Below, in pieces: positions 43,050-50,302 of a stretch of DNA of 64,000 nt. Within the stretch, counting starts at the first letter, position 1. Every line of letters starts with the position of its first letter. The notes below the pieces were generated by a model. The model did no database searches and was not told the origin of the DNA. It saw nothing but the letters and a program-made list of their open reading frames with translations. The position numbers and the translations under genes are program-made. This DNA comes from Niveispirillum irakense DSM 11586 (GTDB lineage Bacteria; Pseudomonadota; Alphaproteobacteria; Azospirillales; Azospirillaceae). The DNA lies in NCBI RefSeq assembly GCF_000429645.1, contig NZ_KE386934.1, positions 1 through 64,000 on the forward strand, written 5' to 3'.

Positions 43050-44234
43050 TCAGGCGGCATCATCCATGGGAAAGATGAACGCCTGATGATGTTCCAGCGT
43101 CACGATCACATGGCTGCCATCGGGCGGCAGGAAGTGACCCGGCACCCTGGCATGCAGATGGTGCGGCTGCCCTTTGGTGTCCAGCACCCGCAAATGCACA
43201 AGGCTGGCCCGGCCCAACAGGCGCGATGCCTCCACCTGGGCCAGATCGGATACCTGCCCCCCACCCTGCCCTGCCATTTCCAGGCGCAAGCCTTCCGGCC
43301 GGATCAATATCTCCACCCGTGCGCCCTCGGCATGGCCGGGGGCAGCGATCGGCCCCAATGGCGTGGAAACCCGCCCCCCTTTCACCTGCCCTTCCAGCCG
43401 GTTCACCTCGCCAAAGAAGCTGGCGGCAAAGCTGTTCGCCGGTTTGGTGTAAAGGGTTGCAGGCGATCCCACCTGGACCAGAACGCCATCCCGCATCAAC
43501 ACGATGCGGTCAGCCAGGAACATGGCCTCTTCCGGGTCATGGGTCACGATCATGGTCGCGGCCCCGCTGCGCTTCAGCACATGCAGCGTTTCATCCCGCA
43601 CCGTCTCCCGCAGGCGGGTATCCAGGCCGGAGAAGGGCTCATCCAGCAACAGAACAGACGGTTTCGGCGCCATGGCGCGGGCCAGGGCCACCCGCTGTTG
43701 CTGACCGCCGGAAAGCGCGTCGGGATAGGCATTGGCGTAGGTTTCCATGCCCACCTGCCGCAGGGCCGCCAGCGCCCGCTCCTTCTGTTCAGCAGCCGGT
43801 AACCGGTTCAGCCCGAAGCGAACATTGTCCATAACGCGCAGGTGCGGGAACAGGGCGTAGTCCTGGAACACCAGGCCGATGCCGCGCCGTTCTGGCGGCA
43901 ATGAACTGCCGGGCCGGGCAATGACCTGTCCGTTAATCGCAACTTCGCCTTCCTGCAAAGTTTCCAGCCCGGCGGACAGGCGCAGCAGCGTGGATTTGCC
44001 GCAGCCGGACGGGCCGACCAGGCAGACGATCTCCCCCTGCCCGATGGACAGGCTGACATGGTTCAGCGCCCGCTTGGTACGATAGTGATGGGTAACATTT
44101 TTCAGGGTCAGGGCCGGCAGGGCATGGGCATCTACGGGCGTTGCCATCGCCGCATCCAGGGGCGGTGCAAACCGGGTGGTGACGGCCGAATCCTGCTGTA
44201 TGCGGCGCGATCCTTCGGTAACCGTCGTGTCCAT
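43050..44234 (-). CDS. ABC transporter ATP-binding protein (FbpC/PotA-type, with TOBE tail)
   Basis: The 394-residue ATPase has Walker A VGPSGCGKSTLLR, a Q-loop in GLVFQDYALFPHL, signature LSGGQQQRVALARA and Walker B VLLLDEPFSGLD, followed by ATMIVTHDPEEAM. The last ~150 residues (from about GEVNRLEGQV) form a TOBE-type regulatory region. Sequence style is closest to Fe3+ importer ATPases (FbpC), though polyamine or sulfate types share it. ATG 44234 has AGGGAAAG nine bases upstream; ATG 44147 is an alternative and the frame starts at 44303. No permease or binding protein is adjacent, so partners must be elsewhere. Confidence 0.87.
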   Translation of the reverse strand: MDTTVTEGSRRIQQDSAVTTRFAPPLDAAMATPVDAHALPALTLKNVTHHYRTKRALNHVSLSIGQGEIVCLVGPSGCGKSTLLRLSAGLETLQEGEVAINGQVIARPGSSLPPERRGIGLVFQDYALFPHLRVMDNVRFGLNRLPAAEQKERALAALRQVGMETYANAYPDALSGGQQQRVALARAMAPKPSVLLLDEPFSGLDTRLRETVRDETLHVLKRSGAATMIVTHDPEEAMFLADRIVLMRDGVLVQVGSPATLYTKPANSFAASFFGEVNRLEGQVKGGRVSTPLGPIAAPGHAEGARVEILIRPEGLRLEMAGQGGGQVSDLAQVEASRLLGRASLVHLRVLDTKGQPHHLHARVPGHFLPPDGSHVIVTLEHHQAFIFPMDDAA

Positions 44235-44473
44235 GCAACGACACTTTCCCTGCTGCAAGCCCGCATCGGGCCCATGGTCCATACTGGATAGGTAGGGCGA
44301 CAATAGAATCTTTGCAAATCGTTATTAACACGCATCTGTCATATCCGTTGGGGGACAAGCAGGGCTGCCTTTCCGAAAAACGGCAGCAGCTTGGATTCCC
44401 GCTGGCCGGAAAATAACGCTAAGCTGCGGCCCCGACGGGGAGAATCCCTGACCCGACAGGATGGAGCGATGCC

Positions 44474-45346
44474 ATGGCCGATACGCCATCGACAGACCCG
44501 CTGGTTTCCCCCCTCTGGCTGCGCACGGTCTTGGCCCGGCCGGATATCCGTATCGTCGATGCCACCTGGCATCTGCCGACCGCCGGCCGCGATGCCCGTG
44601 CCGAGCATCAGGTGAAGCGCATTCCCGGCGCCGTTTTCTTCGATATCGACGCCATCGCGGATAAGGAAAGCGACCTGCCCCATATGCTGCCCAGCCCGCA
44701 AGGTTTCGCAGCTTCCATGTCGGCGCTGGGGATCGGGTCGGCAGATACCGTTATCGTTTATGACAGCACCGGCCTGTCCAGCGCGGCGCGGGCGTGGTGG
44801 ATGTTCCGCATCTTCGGCCATGATGCTGTTTACGTTCTTGATGGGGGCTTGCCCGGCTGGCAGGCCGCAGGCGGGGAGCTTGAAACCACACCGGCATCAG
44901 CAGACCCGGTGCCGGCTGCTTTCCGCGCCACATTCCGCCCGGAAATGGTCCGCACTGTCACAGATATGCAGGCCAATCTGGAAACTGGGGCCGAACAGGT
45001 GCTGGATGCCCGCACGGCTGGCCGGTTTGAGGCAACGGCGCCGGAACCCCGCGCCGGTCTGCGTGGAGGCCATATACCCGGCGCCCGCAGCCTTCCCTTT
45101 ACCGAGCTTCTGGAAGCCGAAAGCCGCTGCATGCTGGAAGGGGAGGCTTTGCGTGCCCGCTTCACCGCCGCCGGGATTGATCTGTCCCGCCCGGTCACGA
45201 CAAGCTGCGGCAGCGGCATCACCGCCGCTGTGCTGGCCCTGGGGCTGCACCGCCTGGGGGTGAGTGATGTAGCGGTTTACGATGGCTCGTGGACTGAATG
45301 GGGCGGCCGGCATGATCTGCCGGTGGCGACGGGACCCGCACAATGA
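44474..45346 (+). CDS. sseA: 3-mercaptopyruvate/thiosulfate sulfurtransferase (SseA-like)
   Basis: The 290-residue protein has two rhodanese domains. The first lacks the cysteine loop; the second carries the active cysteine in TTSCGSGITAAVLALGL. CGSG is the mercaptopyruvate sulfurtransferase pattern, versus CRKG in thiosulfate enzymes. HIPGARSLPF and IVYDSTGLSSAARAWWMFR also fit. It moves sulfur from 3-mercaptopyruvate to thiol acceptors. GGAG precedes the ATG. It is translationally coupled (ATGA) to the GNAT gene and upstream of a cystathionine lyase, forming a small sulfur-linked group. Confidence 0.93.
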   Translation: MADTPSTDPLVSPLWLRTVLARPDIRIVDATWHLPTAGRDARAEHQVKRIPGAVFFDIDAIADKESDLPHMLPSPQGFAASMSALGIGSADTVIVYDSTGLSSAARAWWMFRIFGHDAVYVLDGGLPGWQAAGGELETTPASADPVPAAFRATFRPEMVRTVTDMQANLETGAEQVLDARTAGRFEATAPEPRAGLRGGHIPGARSLPFTELLEAESRCMLEGEALRARFTAAGIDLSRPVTTSCGSGITAAVLALGLHRLGVSDVAVYDGSWTEWGGRHDLPVATGPAQ

Positions 45347-45954
45347 CGTTCGATCCCGATAGCCCCACGCCCCCCGGCCGGATGCGCACCACGGTCACCT
45401 ATCTGGAGATGACAGCGCGGCCAGTCCGCCGGCAGCGGCCCCTGCCGCTGGAACGGCTGGCCCTGATGCGGGCGGAGAACTGCACCGTCTCCTTCTACCG
45501 CTATCTTTATGACAATGTGGGGCAGGATTGGCTCTGGTGGTTCCGCCGGGCGATGCCGGATGCGGAATTGAGCGCCATCCTCTCCGACCCGCTGGTTGAT
45601 ATCTATGTCGCCTATGTGGCGGGGGTTCCCGCCGGATATGTCGAACTGGATCGCCGCCAGGCCGGACATTGCGAACTGTCTTATATGGGCCTGCTGCCGG
45701 AATTTATCGGTCGTGGCCTTGGCGGCTGGCTGCTGGACTGGGCCGTAGAAGCCGCCTGGAACGGGCCAGGGGTGGAGAAAATCGGCGTCAATACCTGTAC
45801 GCTTGACCATCCGCGGGCCCTGATGACCTATCAGAAAGCCGGTTTCCAGCCCGTACGGCAGCAGGAAAAGGAAGAGGATGACCCCCGCGTCACCGGCCTG
45901 ATTCCCCGTCATGCCGCCCCGCATGTTCCCCTGATTGAACCGACCGCCGATTAA
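45343..45954 (+). CDS. GNAT family N-acetyltransferase
   Basis: The 203-residue protein contains one GNAT acetyl-CoA-binding domain at about residues 85-165, with VAGVPAGYVELDRR, ELSYMGLLPEFIGRGLGGWLLDWAVEAAW (the Q/RxxGxG/A motif appears as GRGLGG) and ALMTYQKAGFQPVRQ. The N-terminal ~45 residues are basic and unique. The substrate is unknown. It starts inside the sseA stop (ATGA) and ends 16 bases before the cystathionine lyase start, so it belongs to that operon. Confidence 0.88.
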   Translation: MTFDPDSPTPPGRMRTTVTYLEMTARPVRRQRPLPLERLALMRAENCTVSFYRYLYDNVGQDWLWWFRRAMPDAELSAILSDPLVDIYVAYVAGVPAGYVELDRRQAGHCELSYMGLLPEFIGRGLGGWLLDWAVEAAWNGPGVEKIGVNTCTLDHPRALMTYQKAGFQPVRQQEKEEDDPRVTGLIPRHAAPHVPLIEPTAD

Positions 45955-45970
45955 AGAAAAGAAGAGAGCC

Positions 45971-47152
45971 ATGAGCAGCGACAGCACCGACCGTCCCGAT
46001 ACCAGGCTGATCCATGTCGGGCGGGCGCCGGAAAAATATGCCGGTGCGGTCAATATCCCTCCCTTCCGCGCCTCCACCATCCTGTTCCCGACGCTGGAAG
46101 CGCTGGAAACCTATGATCCCGCGCTGCGGTCGGTTCGCTATGGCCGCACGGGTAACCCGTCCAGCCACGCGTTTGAAGCAGCGATGACAGAGCTTGAAGG
46201 CGGGCATGGGGCTGTTTCCTACGCGTCGGGCCTTCAGGCCATTACCAGTGCCCTTCTGGCTTTCCTGAAGGCGGGCGACCACCTGTTGATGGTGGACACG
46301 ACCTATGGTCCGACGCGGACCTTCTGCGATGGCATCCTGGCCCGCGCCGGTGTGGTGACGGAATATTTCGATCCCGCCATCGGCGCGGAGATCACCAGCC
46401 TGATCCGGCCGGAAACTGCGCTGATCTTCCTGGAATCACCGGGATCGCAGACCTTCGAGCTGCAGGATGTGCCGGCCATTGCTACCGCTGCGCGGCAGGC
46501 CGGCATCGTGACCATGATCGACAATACCTGGGCGGCAGGTGTGCTGTTCAAGCCACTGGCCCATGGGGTGGATATCTCCATCCAGTCGGCAACCAAATAT
46601 GTCGGCGGTCATGCCGATGCCAGCCTGGGCGTGGCCGTGGCCGCCACGCAGGCCCATTGGCTGCGCCTGAAAAAGACCGCCATTGAACTGGGCGCCACGG
46701 CCAGCGCCGATGAATTGTTCCTGGGCCTGCGGGGCCTGCGCACCCTGACCACCCGCCTGCCCCGACACCAGGAAACCGGGCTGGCCCTGGCGCGCTGGCT
46801 GCAGCAACAGCCGGAGGTGACGCGCCTGCGCCACCCCGCCCTGCCCGGCAGCCCCGGTCATGAATTGTGGCAACGCGATTTTAGCGGTGCCTGCGGTCTG
46901 TTTGCCTTCGAGATGCGGAAGGTTCCCCCAGCGGCATTGGCCGCGATGGTCAATGGCATGCGGCTTTTCGGCATGGGTTATAGCTGGGGTGGCTTTGAAA
47001 GCCTGATTCTGCCCTGTGACCCCACCCGTATTCGCACCGCCACACCCTGGCAGGGCGATCAACTGATCCGCATCCATGCGGGACTGGAAGATCCGGCTGA
47101 CCTGCTGGCCGACCTGGATGCTGCTTTCACCCGCTTGCGCAAGGCCTTGTGA
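45971..47152 (+). CDS. metC: Cystathionine beta-lyase (Cys/Met metabolism PLP enzyme)
   Basis: The 393-residue PLP enzyme has VRYGRTGNPSSHAFEAAM near the start, TMIDNTWAAG with the PLP-phosphate/pyridine contacts, and the Schiff-base lysine in SIQSATKYVGGHAD. The C-terminal GYSWGGFESLILPCDP and RIHAGLEDPADLLADL match cystathionine beta-lyases (MetC) rather than gamma-synthases. It cleaves cystathionine to homocysteine, pyruvate and ammonia. ATG 45971 follows AAGAGAG; the longer frame to 45935 overlaps the GNAT gene. hisI begins at its stop. Confidence 0.92.
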   Translation: MSSDSTDRPDTRLIHVGRAPEKYAGAVNIPPFRASTILFPTLEALETYDPALRSVRYGRTGNPSSHAFEAAMTELEGGHGAVSYASGLQAITSALLAFLKAGDHLLMVDTTYGPTRTFCDGILARAGVVTEYFDPAIGAEITSLIRPETALIFLESPGSQTFELQDVPAIATAARQAGIVTMIDNTWAAGVLFKPLAHGVDISIQSATKYVGGHADASLGVAVAATQAHWLRLKKTAIELGATASADELFLGLRGLRTLTTRLPRHQETGLALARWLQQQPEVTRLRHPALPGSPGHELWQRDFSGACGLFAFEMRKVPPAALAAMVNGMRLFGMGYSWGGFESLILPCDPTRIRTATPWQGDQLIRIHAGLEDPADLLADLDAAFTRLRKAL

Positions 47153-47157
47153 TTCCC

Positions 47158-47586
47158 ATGACCTATCCCCTGCCCGACAGCGTGATCGATGCTGTGATTG
47201 AGGCCACCCGCTTCACCGATGACGGGCTGGTGCCAGCCATCGCCCAGCAGCATGATAGCGGCGAAATCCTGATGATGGCCTGGATGAACCGGGACACGAT
47301 CCGGGAAACACTGCGCAGCGGCCGGGCCTGCTACTGGTCGCGGTCGCGTCAGTCCTTCTGGCGCAAGGGTGACAGTTCCGGTCAGGTGCAGAATCTTGTG
47401 GAACTGCGGGTGGATTGCGACGGCGACACCCTGTTGCTGCTGGTGGATCAGTTGGGTGTTGCCTGCCACACCGGCCGGCGATCCTGCTTCTATCGCGCCG
47501 CCCGCCCGGACGGGCTGACGGTTACCGCGCCGGTGCTGATGTCACCCGATGCGCTTTACGGCACCAAGGGCGGAAGCAGCTTTTAG
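47158..47586 (+). CDS. hisI: Phosphoribosyl-AMP cyclohydrolase
   Basis: The 142-residue protein is HisI, the third-step enzyme of histidine synthesis. It shows GLVPAIAQQHDSGEILMMAWMN, YWSRSRQSFWRKGDSSGQVQ and the zinc-binding region VDCDGDTLLLLVDQLGVACHTGRRSCF with the conserved cysteines. The C-terminal extension YGTKGGSSF is short. Two starts are possible: GTG 47149 overlapping the metC stop (GTGA) with AAGG just upstream, or ATG 47158; I give the ATG. A HisE domain is not fused. Confidence 0.94.
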   Translation: MTYPLPDSVIDAVIEATRFTDDGLVPAIAQQHDSGEILMMAWMNRDTIRETLRSGRACYWSRSRQSFWRKGDSSGQVQNLVELRVDCDGDTLLLLVDQLGVACHTGRRSCFYRAARPDGLTVTAPVLMSPDALYGTKGGSSF

Positions 47587-47694
47587 AGACGGTGCAAGAG
47601 GATAGGGTCAGGGCAAGCGGCCAACGGGAACTGGCGGGCCGCTTGCCGTAAAGGTTAATCTCAAGACTGTATCGGATTGCCTCAGGCCTGCATC

Positions 47695-48066
47695 ATGAAG
47701 GAATTGCGCTGCATCCTGTTCACCAACCGGGAGGCGTTGATCGCCATCCTGGAGCGGCGGCGTAAAGTGAACGACCCTCTCCCCGTGAGTGCCATTAGCG
47801 GCTTTCGCCTGGAAAGGCTGGAGAACAGCGTCAAAGCCACCATCCTGGCCGATCAGGGCCGGGAGGTTTTGACCATCCCGGAGGCCGAGCTGCAGGCGGC
47901 ATTGCTCGCCCATTGCATGGCGCGGAACGTGCCGCTGCCGGTCGATGCGGATAAGAGCGTCCATCTCATAAGGGGACGCGCCACCTTGATTATCACGATG
48001 AATTTCAACAAGGCCGCCCGCCTTGTCACTATGGCCGCTTCAGAGGAAGAGGTTGCGCGCCATTGA
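47695..48066 (+). CDS. Hypothetical protein
   Basis: I do not recognise this 123-residue protein. It starts MKELRCILFTNREALIAILERR and has alternating strands and helices: FRLERLENSVKATILAD, LTIPEAELQAALLAHCMARNVPLP, and a final strand-helix unit HLIRGRATLIITMNFNKAARLV. No signal peptide, membrane span or catalytic motif is evident. Composition matches the chromosome. It stands between hisI (109 bases upstream) and the DMT transporter (115 bases downstream), with no sign of coupling. An in-frame TTG lies six codons upstream; ATG 47695 is preferred. Confidence 0.62.
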   Translation: MKELRCILFTNREALIAILERRRKVNDPLPVSAISGFRLERLENSVKATILADQGREVLTIPEAELQAALLAHCMARNVPLPVDADKSVHLIRGRATLIITMNFNKAARLVTMAASEEEVARH

Positions 48067-48180
48067 GACGGCGTCAGGGAATGCGGCAGCCGGGAATAAT
48101 GTCTCCCGCACAACAAACCCATTGGTGACGACAGGGCGCAGGCCTATAGGCTGCGGCAGAACGGCCCTTCGGACGCCATC

Positions 48181-49089
48181 ATGCCCGTCAATATCCTGCT
48201 TTTCTTCACCGTCACCCTGATCTGGGGATCGACCTGGTACGCCATCACCTTCCAGTTGGGTGCTGTCGATCCCTCTGTCTCCATCGGCTATCGCTTCCTT
48301 CTTGCCGGCAGTTTGCTGCTGGCATGGCAGATGCTGCGCCGTCAGCCGGTGATGCCCAGGCCGGGCGGCTGGAAGCTGATTCTGGGATCGGGCATTCTCA
48401 CCTTCTCCATCAATTATCTACTGGTCTATCAGGCAACGATGGTGTTGCCCTCCGGACTGGTTGCGGTTGCCGGCTCGGCGCTCAGCCTGATGAATGTGCT
48501 GAATGCCCGCCTGTTCCTGAAACAGCCATTGCGCCCGGCGGTGGTGATTGGCGGATTGATGGGCTTTACCGGAGTGCTGTTGCTTTTCACCCCGGAAATA
48601 GATGGCGGGGTGCTGGCCAGCGGCGCCCTGATCGGGCTGGGTTTGATGATGGCGTCCAATTACAGCGCCTCTCTGGGCAATATCGTCGTCTCCAAGGCCC
48701 GGCGCAGTGGCATGCCGCTGATCGCCACGACGGGGTGGAGCATGCTGGCGGGCGCTGCCTTGATGCTGGCCCAGGCCGGACTACGGGGGGCCAGCTTCCA
48801 GGTCGATCCCACGCCAGCATATCTCCTGTCGCTGCTCTATCTCGCCCTGCTCGGCTCCATCGCTGCTTTCCTTTCCTATTTCTATCTGCTGGGGCGTATC
48901 GGCCCGGACCGGGCAGGATATGTGGCCATCATGACGCCAGTGGTGGCGCTTGTTGTCTCCACCCTGTTCGAGGATTACCAATGGACCCTGGCGGGGGTGT
49001 TGGGACTGGTAATGGCCCTTGCCGGCAATCTGCTGGTCATGGCGCCGGTGGGCTGGCGGCCCGGCTGGATGCGTCGCCAGACGGCCTGA
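48181..49089 (+). CDS. EamA/DMT superfamily transporter
   Basis: The 302-residue protein has ten hydrophobic helices in two five-helix EamA repeats. The first begins TLIWGSTWYAITFQLG, a typical EamA start, with YRFLLAGSLLLAW after it. The second repeat is seen from about residue 150, including LYLALLGSIAAFLSYFYLLGRIG and PVVALVVSTLFEDYQWT. Such proteins export or import amino acids, purines or other metabolites; no substrate can be assigned. It is monocistronic and followed by tRNA-Pro. Confidence 0.9.
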   Translation: MPVNILLFFTVTLIWGSTWYAITFQLGAVDPSVSIGYRFLLAGSLLLAWQMLRRQPVMPRPGGWKLILGSGILTFSINYLLVYQATMVLPSGLVAVAGSALSLMNVLNARLFLKQPLRPAVVIGGLMGFTGVLLLFTPEIDGGVLASGALIGLGLMMASNYSASLGNIVVSKARRSGMPLIATTGWSMLAGAALMLAQAGLRGASFQVDPTPAYLLSLLYLALLGSIAAFLSYFYLLGRIGPDRAGYVAIMTPVVALVVSTLFEDYQWTLAGVLGLVMALAGNLLVMAPVGWRPGWMRRQTA

Positions 49090-49174
49090 AAAGGCAGCTA
49101 TTCACAACAGCTTGTATTTTAATGCGTGGAACGCTTGCCCCCAGCCTAGCGCTGGTGTATTCCCACCGGCGGCA

Positions 49175-49251
49175 CGGAGCGTAGCGCAGCCTGGTAGCGC
49201 GGCTGGTTTGGGTCCAGCAGGCCGGAGGTTCGAATCCTCTCGCTCCGACCA
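49175..49251 (+). tRNA. tRNA-Pro (anticodon TGG)
   Basis: CGGAGCG at 49175 pairs with CGCTCCG before A and the encoded CCA (ends 49251). The D-arm is GCGCAGCCTGGTAGCGC, the anticodon loop in CTGGTTTGGGTCCAG gives TGG, and the T-arm is GGAGGTTCGAATCCTC. 77 nt. Confidence 0.97.
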
Positions 49252-49287
49252 TTCTTTTTCTGTCGATTGCCAAGCGATGGTGCAGCC

Positions 49288-49593
49288 ATGAAGGTCCGGA
49301 TTTACCAGCCCGCAAAGACGACGATGCAGTCTGGCCGCGCCAAGACCGGCGCCTGGATTCTGGAATATGAATTGGCAACCGCCCGCCGTCCCGAACCGCT
49401 GATGGGCTGGACCAGCTCCGGCGACACGCTGAACCAGGTGCGCATGTCTTTCCCCACCAAGGAAGAAGCCCTGGCTTTCGTCGCGAAGAAGGGCTGGGAT
49501 GCCGATGTGGCGGAACTGCATGAGCGCCGGGTGATTCCGAAGAACTACGCGGATAATTTCCGCACCGACCGGCCGCGCATCGGCCGGTTCTGA
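49288..49593 (+). CDS. NADH dehydrogenase subunit NDUFS4-like (ETC complex I subunit)
   Basis: The 101-residue protein matches the NDUFS4/18-kDa accessory subunit family: KVRIYQPAKTTMQSGRAKTGAW, LEYELATARRPEPLMGWTSSGDTLNQVRMSFPTKEEALAFVAKKGWD and a C-terminal KNYADNFRTDRPRIGRF with the typical aromatic/basic tail. It is found in alphaproteobacteria and mitochondria, bound peripherally to complex I near the NADH-oxidising module. ATG 49288 is chosen over an in-frame TTG seven codons upstream. It lies between tRNA-Pro and tRNA-Arg, far from any nuo operon, which is usual for this gene. Confidence 0.92.
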   Translation: MKVRIYQPAKTTMQSGRAKTGAWILEYELATARRPEPLMGWTSSGDTLNQVRMSFPTKEEALAFVAKKGWDADVAELHERRVIPKNYADNFRTDRPRIGRF

Positions 49594-49627
49594 TCCAGGC
49601 GACACAGCGTCGATCCATAGGGTCAGT

Positions 49628-49704
49628 GGCCCCTTAGCTCAGTTGGATAGAGCAACCGCCTTCTAAGCGGTAGGTCGCTGGTTCAAATCCAGCAGGGGTC
49701 GCCA
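49628..49704 (+). tRNA. tRNA-Arg (anticodon TCT)
   Basis: GGCCCCT (from 49628) pairs with AGGGGTC (one G-U) before G and the encoded CCA ending 49704. The D-arm is GCTCAGTTGGATAGAGC, the anticodon stem-loop CCGCCTTCTAAGCGG gives TCT, and the T-arm is GCTGGTTCAAATCCAGC. 77 nt. Confidence 0.97.
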
Positions 49705-49713
49705 CCAATTTCG

Positions 49714-49750
49714 AAAAAGGCCAGGAGCATTTGCCCTGGCCTTTTTCTTT
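49714..49750 (+). terminator. Rho-independent terminator after tRNA-Arg
   Basis: AAAAAGGCCAGG (49714-49725) pairs perfectly with CCTGGCCTTTTT (49735-49746), 9-nt loop, followed by CTTTT. Ten bases past the tRNA 3' end. Confidence 0.92.
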
Positions 49751-50302
49751 TGCCGCCTTATGGCGGCCCCCTCCCCCCGTCTCTTCCTTCTGAGGGGAAA
49801 CGGCCTGTAGATGGCCATCTGCCAGGGCTTTTTCGCGCCGGCACCCCTCATTGTTTCCCTATCAAACCTGGGCAGGAAATGCCGAGCTAGGCAAAAATGG
49901 CCCGGTCCATCATGGCGATGCCGGCCGCCCCTTGCCGCCCATGATGCGGGCCCTTCGCTACAAAAGTTGGCGGATTTCCTGGAATTCATAACCTTTCGAT
50001 CAGTTGGCACGCTTCCTGCTTACCTTGTCAGCGAACCCATCGTGTCCACCCGCATAACGAGGAAGCGAACTCTGGACTGAAAGGCGTCGAGCGGAAAGCG
50101 GAGCAGGATCAGCCTACGGGCGCATGCCCATGCAAGCCTGATACCGCGATCAGCACGACGGACTGCCGATACGCAACCGAAACTGCCGGTTCTGCTTCGC
50201 ACCCGGCGTCTTCCTGGAAGGGTATCGCGTCCTCTGTCCTGCGGATGTCCACGAGATCGACGGGGCCTAAACGGCTCCATTCGGCTCAAAAGGAGATGAA
50301 AA
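49751..50302 (+). other. Non-coding stretch: flagellin promoter and long leader
   Basis: No gene is supported here. From left to right it holds GC-rich sequence without evident signals, the sigma-54 promoter at 50004-50021, then about 270 bases of predicted leader. The leader includes the hairpin CTGAT/ATCAG (50138-50153) and the inverted GGGC/GCCC at about 50118-50129. It ends in AAAAGGAGATGAAAA before the flagellin ATG. Frames in this region lack plausible starts and are judged spurious. Confidence 0.7.
50004..50021 (+). promoter_or_regulatory. Sigma-54 (RpoN) promoter of the flagellin gene
   Basis: TTGGCACGCTTCCTGCTT has GG (-24) and GC (-12) 12 bases apart and a perfect TGGCAC. The predicted start near 50031 leaves a leader of about 270 bases. 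Class III/IV flagellar genes of many alphaproteobacteria use sigma-54, which supports the reading. Confidence 0.85.

Noticed and set aside
44316-44334. Fur-like box upstream of the orphan ABC ATPase
   Set aside because: Only a partial AT-rich match; not listed as a regulatory feature.
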